Source of the DNA: Eubacteriales bacterium
Lineage (GTDB): Bacteria > Bacillota > Clostridia > Oscillospirales > CAG-382
DNA: 61,456 nucleotides
Assembly (NCBI GenBank): GCA_028705495.1
Contig: JAQWDK010000011.1
Span: 1 to 61,456, forward strand
Direction of reading: 5' to 3'
Shown here piece after piece: positions 17,301-24,547 of the stretch. The translations under genes and the position numbers were made by a program. The notes below the pieces were generated by a model that saw nothing but the letters and a program-made list of their open reading frames with translations, did not search any database and was not told the origin of the DNA. Numbering within the stretch: the first letter of the stretch is position 1; every line of letters begins with the position of its first letter.

Positions 17301-18165
17301 TCTCACACGCCAAGAACAACAGCAACAAAGGTTGTACGGTTCTGTCAAATTTTTACCAAGAATATTGGCCTTATGCAAGGAGTGTCGTTACAAGAAAACT
17401 AACCTTGGGAATGAACAGAAACCAGATAATCAAGGATGCGGAAAGTGCAGTTCTAAACAAAAGAAAAAACTGGCGGTTAATCGAGGCGCGGTTAGAGTTT
17501 ATGACATACGAAATGCCGGACAACATAATCGTTTTACCGTATCGGGAAAGTTAGTACACAACTGTGGCTACGGCGGCTCTGTTGGCGCTTTAAAGGCCAT
17601 GGGCGCGCTCGAGATGGGGCTTTCTGAAGAGGAGCTTCTGGGACTCATACGAGATTGGCGTCAGTCCAACCCTCGCATTGTTAAGCTGTGGTGGGATGTC
17701 GACAAGGCAGCAATGACAGCAGTCAAACAGAAAACAGCAACAGAAACACACGGCATCCGCTTTACCTATCAGAGCGGAATGCTCTTTGTTACTCTCCCAT
17801 CCAGCAGGAACCTTGTGTATGTGAAGCCGAGAATCGGAGTCAACCAGTTCGGTTCGGATGCCATTACTTATGAAGGCGTCGGCGGCACTAAGAAATGGGA
17901 ACGAATCGAAAGTTATGGACCTAAATTCGTGGAAAACATTGTGCAAGCCACCGCCCGCGATATTTTAGCGGAAGCTATGCAGCGTCTTTCCGCTTCTGGT
18001 TTTGAGATTGTCATGCACGTCCATGATGAAGCCGTTCTTGAAGTACCTACGGGCATTTCCTCTGTCGATGAAGTGTGTCGAATTATAGCGGAAAGGCCTA
18101 AGTGGGCAAATGGACTGTTGCTTAGCGCCGATGGCTACGAATGTGAATTTTATAAAAAAGACTAG
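14365..18165 (+). CDS. Family A DNA polymerase with two inteins
   Basis: This is the phage replicative polymerase. The precursor has 1266 residues; removing the inteins leaves 649, the normal phage size. The 3'-5' exonuclease shows Asp7 and Glu9, the NSQFE motif and YNKRDVE. The polymerase shows motif A ADFSAIEAR (Asp697), motif B KIAELA/CGYGG and motif C HVHDE (Asp1221). Intein 1 (residues 326-633) splits GRW/SGRLVQVQNLPQN and intein 2 (758-1066) splits motif B itself, so the enzyme should be inactive until splicing. The whole coding frame is open. A separate endonuclease gene overlaps intein 2 in another frame. Confidence 0.95.
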   Translation: MKTMSIDLETFSSVDLGRCGVYRYCESPDFEVLLFGYSIDGGEVQVIDLACGEKIPPVIISALTDPNITKWAFNSQFERICLSRFLGFPAGTYLDPTGWHCTMVWSATLGLPLSLEGVGSVLGLEKQKLQEGKSLIKYFCVPCAATKSNGGRRRNLPQHDTEKWETFKAYNKRDVETEIGIQEKLSKFPVSDTEWDNYRLDQIINDRGITLDMDFVKQAICCDEVTKTRLRSLMQNLTNLENPGSVQQMKEWLADNGLETDTLGKAAVAELIKTAPADLGEVLSLRQELAKSSVKKYTAMENVVGSDGRARGLIQFYGANRTGRWCLTGEHEILTVDGWERLDKWNGGKIACWNPIGETVSFQDSKPLQFSYEGTLYEYSDKRISQLSTPDHKMYVKKNYRGEWLVDTISNMEKYRPSIPFTGYRRTSPGMEHQCLRVLVMVQADGHYTAEGNIRLTFSKERKAARCKELLHAADIMYSLSTYNDEKHTRYVFTLYARHIPIWLRMFNNKTFGSWLFDESADVFFDELVYWDGYRSAKNSVQYVTCNEQNANIVQAFAHITGRCALIKVKKRSSEHPNWSDAYVVDIWLTPKNCHEIKDKPKKIDFNGTVYCAETPTGFFMVRRNGRVWVTGNSGRLVQVQNLPQNHLPDLEDARNLIKSGLFDAVDMLYDSTSGVLSELIRTAFVPKDDSRFIVADFSAIEARIIAWLAGERWRMDVFENGGDIYCASASQMFHVPVEKNGINGHLRQKGKIAELACIAEGELVLTNVGLVPIESVTREMKLWDGKTWVEHDGVIYKGKREVIAYEGLTATPDHLVWIKGQPEPIQFGVAAICGAHLLQTGDGERAIRLGENNKPCETLEQKYESLPCSHTMPRLRHNPVAKSKQFNQRQVEGVSGLFPAQKNTIMVGQTSYSSKTEMRKPKRCRILQLRSKRYQIRLSKRDRSRNLSNTRVWTPLQRNGDRPSRQQWELCSRQPSLCLTRQEQQQQRLYGSVKFLPRILALCKECRYKKTNLGNEQKPDNQGCGKCSSKQKKKLAVNRGAVRVYDIRNAGQHNRFTVSGKLVHNCGYGGSVGALKAMGALEMGLSEEELLGLIRDWRQSNPRIVKLWWDVDKAAMTAVKQKTATETHGIRFTYQSGMLFVTLPSSRNLVYVKPRIGVNQFGSDAITYEGVGGTKKWERIESYGPKFVENIVQATARDILAEAMQRLSASGFEIVMHVHDEAVLEVPTGISSVDEVCRIIAERPKWANGLLLSADGYECEFYKKD
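15340..16263 (+). other. Intein 1 with LAGLIDADG endonuclease
   Basis: The 308-residue intein starts at Cys326 (CLTGEHEILTVDGW) and ends in VTGN with Ser634 as the +1 residue. Splicing block B is STPDHKMYV, and block F lies near TVYCAETPTGFFMV. The middle has LAGLIDADG-type motifs: VLVMVQADGHY and, about 95 residues later, ELVYWDGYRS. The first motif keeps its acidic residue and the second has Asp too, so the endonuclease could be active. It sits upstream of motif A of the polymerase. Confidence 0.9.
16636..17562 (+). other. Intein 2, mini-intein with read-through filler
   Basis: The 309-residue intein starts at Cys758 (CIAEGELVLTNVG), has block B TATPDHLVWI and ends with VRVYDIRNAGQ...FTVSGKLVHN before Cys1067. 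Between blocks B and F the polymerase frame codes for about 180 residues of Arg/Lys/Gln/Ser-rich sequence without a recognisable domain. That same DNA encodes an endonuclease in another frame. The splicing residues (Cys1, block B His, C-terminal His-Asn, +1 Cys) are intact. It is inserted in polymerase motif B. Confidence 0.9.
16892..17554 (+). CDS. Zinc-finger homing-endonuclease-like gene nested in intein 2
   Basis: This frame (+1 relative to the polymerase) encodes about 220 residues with clear domains. Zinc-ribbon cysteines lie at 31, 34, 53 and 56 (CQGC and CQAC). Then comes the phage HNH-like endonuclease pattern RCENPNDAGYCNYGARGI, a helical stretch, and EIDRVDNNGNYAPGNLRF with HAKNNSNKG. 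It stops 8 bp before the intein ends, so it overlaps the intein C-terminal motifs. The frame is open upstream to 16733; I chose ATG 16892 because recognisable sequence (YGWVKIISPVKRW) begins there. The ribosome site is poor. It is probably the homing activity of intein 2, made as a separate protein. Confidence 0.8.
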   Translation: MVSEQYGWVKIISPVKRWNRNMNHCHVLTQCQGCGTIQWQNRNNLTSGKSKGCQACSQPRKIPLWLDRRLTAAKQRCENPNDAGYCNYGARGIKFDFPSVTEAGIYLIQEFGLPSREMEIDRVDNNGNYAPGNLRFVSHAKNNSNKGCTVLSNFYQEYWPYARSVVTRKLTLGMNRNQIIKDAESAVLNKRKNWRLIEARLEFMTYEMPDNIIVLPYRES

Positions 18166-18185
18166 CAGGAAGGAGGTTCTCCCTC

Positions 18186-18614
18186 ATGAGCATTAACAAA
18201 TATAACGCTGAAGGCTACTATGACCCGACAGCATATGAAGCTTTGACCCGTATCGAAAAAGAGTCAAAAAAGAGGCCTTTCAGACCGCTTGTATATATCT
18301 GCTCCCCCTATTCCGGGGATGTGAAGGCAAACGTGAAAAAAGCACGGGAGCACTGCCGCTTTGCACTTAACAGCGGCTGTATTCCCATTGCCATGCATCT
18401 GCTCCTGCCGCAATTCATGGATGACAAAAATCCCAAGGAGCGTGACCTCGCTCTTTTTATAGCTTTGGTCATTATGGGCAAGTGCCAAGAGGTATGGGTA
18501 TTTGGTGACCGCATATCTGACGGAATGGCTATTGAGATTGCCAAAGCCAAGAAACGTGGTCAGGGGGTTAAATATTTCGGCTTTAACTATAAGGAGGTAT
18601 CAGAAGATGCGTGA
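18186..18614 (+). CDS. DUF4406/deoxyribosyltransferase-like protein
   Basis: The 142-residue protein has the YICSPYSGDVKANVKKAREHC motif split over residues 36-56 and an EVWVFGDRISDGMAIEI segment, as in DUF4406 and related nucleoside 2-deoxyribosyltransferase-like proteins. It may act on nucleotides during phage replication, but the substrate is unknown. It starts 20 bp after the polymerase, behind GGAAGGAGG, and overlaps the VapE-like gene by 8 bp. Confidence 0.8.
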   Translation: MSINKYNAEGYYDPTAYEALTRIEKESKKRPFRPLVYICSPYSGDVKANVKKAREHCRFALNSGCIPIAMHLLLPQFMDDKNPKERDLALFIALVIMGKCQEVWVFGDRISDGMAIEIAKAKKRGQGVKYFGFNYKEVSEDA

Positions 18615-20979
18615 TTTAGCAATCGCATACGGCAACAGCTGTTCTGCAAAGAACTGGTCAAATAAAGCCATACGCTTTGAAGAACTCTGCAGCCGTCTTG
18701 AACACACAATTCGCACTTCCGAGACAGTAGAAGAATATCCGAAACTGCCCAAAGCGGAGCGCGACAGAGTAAAAGACAAAGGTGGCTTTGTAGGCGGTCA
18801 CCTTAAGGATAACAGACGCAAACGCGAAAATGTAGCCTACCGTTCCATGCTGACCCACGATGCCGATCATGCGGACAAGGATTTTATTTCAAGGTATGAG
18901 GCGGAGCATAAATATGCTTCCTGCCTGTATACCACACACGGACACACAACTGAAACACCGAGGGTTCGTATCCTCGTTCCGCTGACCAGAGATGTCAAGC
19001 CGGATGAATACATCGCAATTGCCCGCTACTTTTCGGAAGAACTCGGCATGGATATGTTTGATGAATGCAGCTACCGCCCTCATCAGCTGATGTACTGGCC
19101 TACAACGCCTTCAAACGGTGAGTATGTATTCAAGCATTGTGATGGCGAGTGGCTCGACCCTGACAAGTACTTAGCTGAACACCCAAATTGGCGGGATTGC
19201 TCTCTTCTTCCAACATCATCGAGGGAAAGTAAGGTAACTGATTATTCTGGAAAGCATCAAGAGGACCCACTCGAAAAATCCGGCATCGTTGGAACTTTCT
19301 GCCGAACATACAGCATTACGGAAGCCATTGAGAAGTTTCTGCCGGATGTTTACACTCCCTCGATCATGGATGGCAGGTACGACTATATTCCTGCTGACAG
19401 TAGTGCAGGTGTGGTCATTTACGATGATAAATTTGCATATTCCCACCACGCCACCGACCCGGCTTGCGGACAGCTTATGAACGCATTTGATGCGGTGCGA
19501 ATTCACAAGTTCGGCAGGCTGGATGACAAAGCATCAGCCGAAACCCCTCCAAGCAAGCTGCCCTCCTTTAAGGAAATGTGCCAGTTTGCCATAGAGGATG
19601 ACAAGATAAAACTTGCAATTGCGCTAGAGCACCAGCAGGAAGCCCTGGACGATTTTACAGATGATTCAAATTGGCTTTCACACCTTGAATACGAGCCACG
19701 CTCTAAAATACTGAAAAATTCTCTCCATAACCTTACGCTTATTTTGGAAAATGACCCCAACTTAAAAGACATCGTGTTTAATCAGCAGCTGGACGGTATG
19801 GAGATCAAAGGTGAAGTTCCGTGGAGTCATCCGAGCAAGTTTTGGAGAGACGCAGACGATGCCCAGCTGATCAGCTACATCGATAAGCACTATGGTGCCT
19901 TCTCCGCACGGAATTATGAAATAGCAGTCGCAAAAGTTACAGATGACCGCTCCTACCATCCCATCCGTGAGTACATTGATAGCTTACCGGAATGGGATGA
20001 AGTACCGCGTGTAGATACGCTTCTCATTGATTATCTTGGCGCAGATGATAATGAATACGTCCGAGCTGTGACAAGAAAAACACTCTGCGCCGCTATTGCC
20101 AGGGTACTGAATCCCGGCTGCAAGTTTGATTCCATGCTTGTACTGAACGGTCCCCAAGGTGTCGGTAAAAGCACCCTCATATCAAAACTTGCTGGGGAAT
20201 GGTTCTCCGATAGCTTGAATCTTAGTGATACCAAGGATAAAACTGCTGCTGAAAAGCTGCAGGGCTACTGGGTTCTCGAAATCGGTGAATTGGCGGGTCT
20301 TAGAAAAGCCGAAGTTGAGACCCTCCGCTCCTTCATATCAAGGCAGAACGATATCTACCGTGCTTCTTTCGGCAAACGCGCAACTCCGCACTTAAGGCAG
20401 TGTGTATTTTTCGGTACTACAAATGCAGAGTCCGGCTATCTTCGTGATACCACAGGCAACCGAAGGTTTTGGCCTGTAAAAACACCCGGTGGAAAGGCAA
20501 AACATTCATGGCAGCTTTCTGCATACGAGATTCAGCAGATATGGGCAGAAACACTTGTGTATGTGAAGAAAGGTGAAAAGCTGTATCTCGATAATGCCAT
20601 TGAGAAACTTGCAAAAGCTGAGCAGCGTGAAGCTTTGGAATCAGATGAGCGTGAAGGCTTAGTGCGTGAATACATTGACACCCTTCTGCCGGAGGACTGG
20701 GACAGTATGGATCTGTTTGAACGCAGGAATTTCTTAAACGGCAGCGAGTTCGGTGGCGAAAAGCGTACCGGCACTATAAGGCGTGAATCAGTCTCCAATA
20801 TGGAAATCTGGTGCGAGTGCTTCGGTAAAGAGAGAGCCAACCTGCGCCGTATCGATGCCAATGATATCTCTGCCATTGTCGCCCGTATCGGCGGCTGGGA
20901 ACGCTCCAAAGCAAAGGTACGAATCCCGCTCTATGGACCCCAGTGGATTTATGTTCCAAAGGCCTGTTCCAAAGGTTGA
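18607..20979 (+). CDS. VapE-like primase-helicase
   Basis: The 790-residue protein has an N-terminal primase-like part with HDADHADKDFI (about 81-92) and TTHGHTTETPRVRILVP, followed by a VirE/VapE ATPase. Its Walker A is GPQGVGKST (Lys521), with EIGELAGLRKAEVE as the acidic strand and FGTTN...GNRRFWPV as the sensor region. It would load or unwind at the prophage origin. The ATG at 18607 follows AAGGAGG and overlaps the upstream stop. The iteron-rich candidate origin begins in its last codons. Confidence 0.9.
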   Translation: MRDLAIAYGNSCSAKNWSNKAIRFEELCSRLEHTIRTSETVEEYPKLPKAERDRVKDKGGFVGGHLKDNRRKRENVAYRSMLTHDADHADKDFISRYEAEHKYASCLYTTHGHTTETPRVRILVPLTRDVKPDEYIAIARYFSEELGMDMFDECSYRPHQLMYWPTTPSNGEYVFKHCDGEWLDPDKYLAEHPNWRDCSLLPTSSRESKVTDYSGKHQEDPLEKSGIVGTFCRTYSITEAIEKFLPDVYTPSIMDGRYDYIPADSSAGVVIYDDKFAYSHHATDPACGQLMNAFDAVRIHKFGRLDDKASAETPPSKLPSFKEMCQFAIEDDKIKLAIALEHQQEALDDFTDDSNWLSHLEYEPRSKILKNSLHNLTLILENDPNLKDIVFNQQLDGMEIKGEVPWSHPSKFWRDADDAQLISYIDKHYGAFSARNYEIAVAKVTDDRSYHPIREYIDSLPEWDEVPRVDTLLIDYLGADDNEYVRAVTRKTLCAAIARVLNPGCKFDSMLVLNGPQGVGKSTLISKLAGEWFSDSLNLSDTKDKTAAEKLQGYWVLEIGELAGLRKAEVETLRSFISRQNDIYRASFGKRATPHLRQCVFFGTTNAESGYLRDTTGNRRFWPVKTPGGKAKHSWQLSAYEIQQIWAETLVYVKKGEKLYLDNAIEKLAKAEQREALESDEREGLVREYIDTLLPEDWDSMDLFERRNFLNGSEFGGEKRTGTIRRESVSNMEIWCECFGKERANLRRIDANDISAIVARIGGWERSKAKVRIPLYGPQWIYVPKACSKG

Positions 20980-21213
20980 ACCTCTTGGCGGGTAGCTGTT
21001 TGGAACAGTTCCAAAGTCCTTATTTTGTACCAAAAGTTCCAAGCCTCACTCACCATTGGAACTATCCATAAAGCCTTGTAAATAGGCATAAATAACAAAC
21101 GCTGTTCCATTGTTCCAATCAATACTATCAAAAATAAAAAGGTAAGTAGATATAGGGTATATATAGCATTTTATATAAATAGCGATTTTATGGCACTTTG
21201 GAACATTTGGAAC
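20953..21213. repeat. Iteron cluster, candidate replication origin
   Basis: The heptamer TTGGAAC or its complement GTTCCAA occurs nine times in 261 bp: GTTCCAA at 20953, 20966, 21008, 21036 and 21112; TTGGAAC at 21000, 21056, 21198 and 21207. A one-mismatch copy lies at 21104. The copies at 20999-21015 form a palindrome around one central base. A strongly AT-rich stretch (21120-21190) lies between the copies. Iterons beside an AT-rich segment, directly after a primase-helicase gene, fit a phage origin. A dimeric regulator site array is the alternative. Confidence 0.65.
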
Positions 21214-21230
21214 AGCAGGAAAGGAATCCG

Positions 21231-21515
21231 ATGTTAGAAAAGACGATTGAACATAAATTGAAATCCGCAGTTAGAAACATGGGCGGCATAGCATTTAAGT
21301 TTACTTCTCCCGGTATCAATGGAGTGCCTGACCGCTTAGTGCTATTACCACATGGGAAGTTAGCCTTTATTGAACTTAAAGCACCGAGAAAAGATATGCG
21401 ACCGCTTCAAGTACGCAGAAAAAGGCAGTTAGAGCAACTTGGCTTTTCGGTCTACTGCATTGACAGTGCGGAGCAGATTGGAGGTGTGCTTGATGCCATT
21501 AAAGATCAGTTGTGA
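21231..21515 (+). CDS. VRR-NUC domain nuclease
   Basis: The 94-residue protein is a stand-alone VRR-NUC of the PD-(D/E)XK superfamily: Pro33-Asp34 in GVPDRLVLL and Glu48-Leu-Lys50 in FIELKAP. Phage versions are thought to be junction-resolving or structure-specific nucleases in replication. I chose the ATG at 21231 (ribosome site GAAAGGAA). It overlaps the next gene by 23 bp. In related elements it is directly followed by a SNF2-type helicase; here an HNH gene has come between. Confidence 0.9.
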   Translation: MLEKTIEHKLKSAVRNMGGIAFKFTSPGINGVPDRLVLLPHGKLAFIELKAPRKDMRPLQVRRKRQLEQLGFSVYCIDSAEQIGGVLDAIKDQL

Positions 21516-21972
21516 CTGGTGTGGTAAGGAAATCCTTCGTTGTCAATCACAAGTAAAGCGGCATAACTTTTGTAGCAAGAATTGTTTATCTGACTTCAGT
21601 AACAAAACTAAAAACCCTGATGGGTACTACGCATTAAAGAATTATGAGCCAATGTCAAAAAACATGGCACAACTCAATAAGCAACTTAACCCTAATAGAA
21701 TGACCCTTGAGATAAGAGAAAAGCTCCGAAATGCCCGTTTGAATTGTGGAAAGGGTGTCACCTATTCAAAGTATTTTGGTACACATGAACATCGCGTGGT
21801 AGCAGAACGGATTTTAGGGAGACCTCTCCTTCCTAATGAAGTTGTCCATCATGTTGATGGAAACAAACGTAACAACGATGAGTGCAATTTACTTGTTCTC
21901 CCGTCTCAGTCAGAACACGCAAAGTTACACATAAGAGACCGTGCATTTTGGGAAGGAGGTGATGCCTCATGA
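21493..21972 (+). CDS. HNH endonuclease with zinc finger
   Basis: The 159-residue protein has an N-terminal zinc finger (CDWC...FCSKNC) and a C-terminal HNH domain: [20 protein letters not shown], then [19 protein letters not shown] and HAKLH. It is most like free-standing phage homing endonucleases. GGAGGTG upstream fixes the start at 21493, inside VRR-NUC, and its end overlaps the helicase start by 4 bp. Its position between two genes that are normally adjacent suggests it inserted here without breaking them. Confidence 0.88.
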   Translation: MPLKISCDWCGKEILRCQSQVKRHNFCSKNCLSDFSNKTKNPDGYYALKNYEPMSKNMAQLNKQLNPNRMTLEIREKLRNARLNCGKGVTYSKYFGTHEHRVVAERILGRPLLPNEVVHHVDGNKRNNDECNLLVLPSQSEHAKLHIRDRAFWEGGDAS

Positions 21973-23335
21973 AGTTCATTCCACACGAGTACCAAGCTTA
22001 TGCTATTAATTATATCGTGCAGCATCCAATTTCGGCTGTATTCCTGGATATGGGCTTAGGTCGGGCAAAACGGTGGTTACTTTGACCGCGATAGTTGACC
22101 TTCTCTTTGACAGTTTTGATGTACATAAAATTCTGGTTATCGCACCTTTTAGAGTGGCCCGTTATACTTGGCCTGCTGAAATCGAAAAATGGGATCATCT
22201 TCACAGCCTTTCCTATTCTGTAGCAATCGGCACAGAACAGGAACGAAGAAACGCACTCATGGTCAAAGCAGATATCTACCTCATCAACCGTGAAAATGTT
22301 GACTGGCTGATTAATAAGAGTAATCTTCCGTTTGACTTCGATATGGTGGTCATCGATGAGTTATCTTCCTTCAAATCCTTTAGTGCAAAGCGGTTTAAGA
22401 GCCTTTTGAAAGTTAGACCTAAGATAAAACGCATTGTAGGTCTTACGGGCACTCCTTCCAGCAATGGACTTATGGATTTATGGGCTGAATTTCGTATCCT
22501 CGACATGGGACAAAGACTCGGCAGGTACATCACCCATTACCGTAATAACTTTTTTACCCCAGATAAGCGAAATCAGCAGATGGTCTTTTCCTATAAGCCA
22601 CTTCCTGGTGCCGAAAAGGCAATATACAGACTTATATCAGACATTACCATCTCTATGAAATCTACTGATTTCTTGAAAATGCCTGAATGCGTAATTAATG
22701 AAGTGCCTGTGTACTTAAGTCCGGATGAGCAGGATATTTACGATACTTTCCGTGAGGATATGGTCATAAAGCTTAAAAACGATGAAATCGATGCGGTGAA
22801 CGCAGCCGTGCTTTCCGGTAAACTCCTTCAGATGGCAAACGGTGCTGTCTATGGTGAGGATAGCAAGGCTCATCAAATTCACGACCGAAAGCTGGATGCT
22901 CTTGAAGATTTGATTGAAGGTGCAAACGGCAAACCTGTACTCATTGCCTACTGGTACAACCACGACCTTGAGCGTATCTGCAAGCGGTTTGATGTTAGGC
23001 AGATCAAAACATCAAAGGACATTGCAGATTGGAACAGCGGAAATATCCAGGTGGCAGTCATTCACCCTGCTTCTGCAGGTCATGGACTGAACCTTCAAAG
23101 TGGTGGTTCCACCCTCATCTGGTTTGGGCTTACATGGTCACTTGAACTATATCAGCAGACCAATGCACGCCTATGGCGACAAGGTCAGCGTGATACAGTG
23201 GTTATCCACCACATTGTTGCCAAAGGAACCATTGATGAACAGGTCATGACGGCGCTTCGCAAAAAAGAGAAAACCCAGTCCGACCTAATCAATGCAGTCA
23301 AAGCGAATCTAACGGATAGGAGAAAAATCGCATGA
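21969..23335 (+). pseudogene. SNF2/DEAD-type helicase, frameshifted
   Basis: The start [16 protein letters not shown] is usual for phage SNF2-family helicases and reaches FLDMGLG. One base is then missing near 22062, so the frame closes after AKRWLL. In the next frame GKTVVTLTAIVDLL continues and the rest is intact: VVIDELSSFKS (Walker B), LTGTPSSNG (motif III) and QQTNARLWRQGQ (motif VI), ending at 23335. The break falls exactly inside Walker A (GLG-S-GKT). The gene is either newly broken, a sequencing error, or read by frameshifting; nothing supports the last. The ribosome site is GGAAGGAGGTG. Confidence 0.88.
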
Positions 23336-23550
23336 ACGAAATGTATGAAAGATTGGCTAACGCCATCATTTTACAAGCGGTTAAGGATTACCGCAAGGCA
23401 CTGAAAAGGCTGAAAAAACATCCAAGCAAGGGGACTGCTTTACATACGAAACAGGAAGTCGAACAATTCTTCCGATCCGATTGGTACACATCACTTACTG
23501 CAGTTGACCCGGAGATGCTTATTCTCAAACTTAACGTGGAGGTTATATGA
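23332..23550 (+). CDS. Small hypothetical phage protein
   Basis: The 72-residue basic protein overlaps the helicase stop (ATGA) and the next gene, so it belongs to the same transcript. It has an N-terminal amphipathic helix, a Lys-rich turn (RKALKRLKKHPSK) and a C-terminal segment with FFRSDWYTSLTAVDPEMLI. Proteins like this sit between the helicase and the DUF1492 regulator in related prophages. Function unknown. Confidence 0.75.
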   Translation: MNEMYERLANAIILQAVKDYRKALKRLKKHPSKGTALHTKQEVEQFFRSDWYTSLTAVDPEMLILKLNVEVI

Positions 23551-23957
23551 TGACAGTAAAAGAATATCTCGGACAGGCTTATCGCCTGGACCAACGCATA
23601 AACAGTAAGCTGGATCAAGTGGCTTCGCTAAACGATCTTGCCAACAAGGTAACAACTACTCTCACGGGTATGCCGAAGGGTCCCAACCGTGCAACATCCA
23701 CAATGGCTGATGCTGTGACAAAGATAATTGACCTACAAGCCGAAATTAACCGTGACATCGACCGCCTTGTTGACTTGAAAAGTGAAATTATATCAGCAAT
23801 TAAAACGGTTGACAATACGGAGTACCAAACACTGCTTGAGAAACGTTACCTTTGCTTTGAGACCTGGGAGCAAATTGCTGTTGATATGGATTACAGTATC
23901 CAGCATATCTACCGTTTAAGAGACAAAGCTCTCTCAAAGATTTCTATCCCAGCATGA
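23547..23957 (+). CDS. DUF1492/sigma-like late regulator
   Basis: The 136-residue protein has a helical N-terminus with LDQRINSKLDQV and MPKGPNRATSTMADAV, typical of DUF1492. The C-terminal helix-turn-helix resembles sigma region 4: RYLCFETWEQIAVDMDYSIQHIYRLRDKAL. Such proteins end the early region and are thought to switch on late packaging genes (ArpU-like role). It overlaps the preceding gene by 4 bp, and a terminator-like hairpin follows. Confidence 0.82.
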   Translation: MMTVKEYLGQAYRLDQRINSKLDQVASLNDLANKVTTTLTGMPKGPNRATSTMADAVTKIIDLQAEINRDIDRLVDLKSEIISAIKTVDNTEYQTLLEKRYLCFETWEQIAVDMDYSIQHIYRLRDKALSKISIPA

Positions 23958-24030
23958 AAAGATGATAGGAAATGTTAGTAGATGTTCATTGTTTCTTATG
24001 GTACTATTAGAATAGAGAAACAGAATACCA

Positions 24031-24064
24031 AAGGCCATCGCGGAGAAATCCCCGGTGGCTTTTG
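24031..24064 (+). terminator. Terminator-like hairpin after the early operon
   Basis: AAGGCCATCGCGG and CCCCGGTGGCTTTT form an imperfect GC-rich stem with loop AGAAAT and a short T-run, between the DUF1492 gene and the HNH gene. Confidence 0.55.
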
Positions 24065-24081
24065 TTATGCGAGGTAAACCA

Positions 24082-24438
24082 ATGCCCTACAAACCTAAGC
24101 GTCCGTGTAGATACCCCGGCTGCGATCGGCTTGTTGAATGCGAGCGATACTGTGCTGAACATCAAAAAGCAATGGACAAACATTATAACCGGTACGAACG
24201 TGACCCTGCTTCCAACAAGCGGTATGGTCGTGCCTGGAAGCGTATCCGTGACAGCTACATCAAGTTGCATCCTCTTTGTGAGGAGTGCGAGAAACTAGGC
24301 AGGCTCACTCCTGCCAACGAGGTGCACCACATCCTCCCGCTCTCCAAAGGCGGCGGCAATGAGAGGAGCAACCTCATGGCTCTTTGTAAGTCTTGTCACT
24401 CAAGGATTACTGCTGAGAGCGGTGACCGGTGGGGGTAG
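24082..24438 (+). CDS. HNH endonuclease next to the terminase
   Basis: The 118-residue HNH nuclease has a Cys-rich N-terminus (CRYPGCDRLVECERYCAEH) and the core HPLCEECEKLGRLTPANEVHH, LPLSKGG, and NLMALCKSCHSRIT. HNH proteins beside the small terminase are required for DNA packaging in HK97-like phages, where they help the terminase cut cos. GAGGT upstream favours the ATG at 24082 over an ATG at 24067. It is the first gene of the packaging block. Confidence 0.9.
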   Translation: MPYKPKRPCRYPGCDRLVECERYCAEHQKAMDKHYNRYERDPASNKRYGRAWKRIRDSYIKLHPLCEECEKLGRLTPANEVHHILPLSKGGGNERSNLMALCKSCHSRITAESGDRWG

Positions 24439-24547
24439 TCAAATCTCTACCACATTTTTACAGGACAGCGGCGTGGTCAATCGTGTGAGTTTTTCAATAA
24501 TCAAAAATCAAACAATCAAAAATCAAAATCAAAGCGAGGTGACGCTC
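24425..24547. other. Possible cos/packaging-initiation region
   Basis: The spacer between HNH and the small terminase is where cos lies in many HK97-type clostridial phages. It has a GC-rich stretch (GACAGCGGCGTGGTC) followed by an A-rich array of ATCAAAA-like units (24497-24533). The assignment rests on position; no cut site can be read. Confidence 0.35.

Noticed and set aside
24497..24533. ATCAAAA-type array as a CRISPR or minisatellite
   Set aside because: Units are irregular, only five or so, with no spacers; a simple A-rich stretch.
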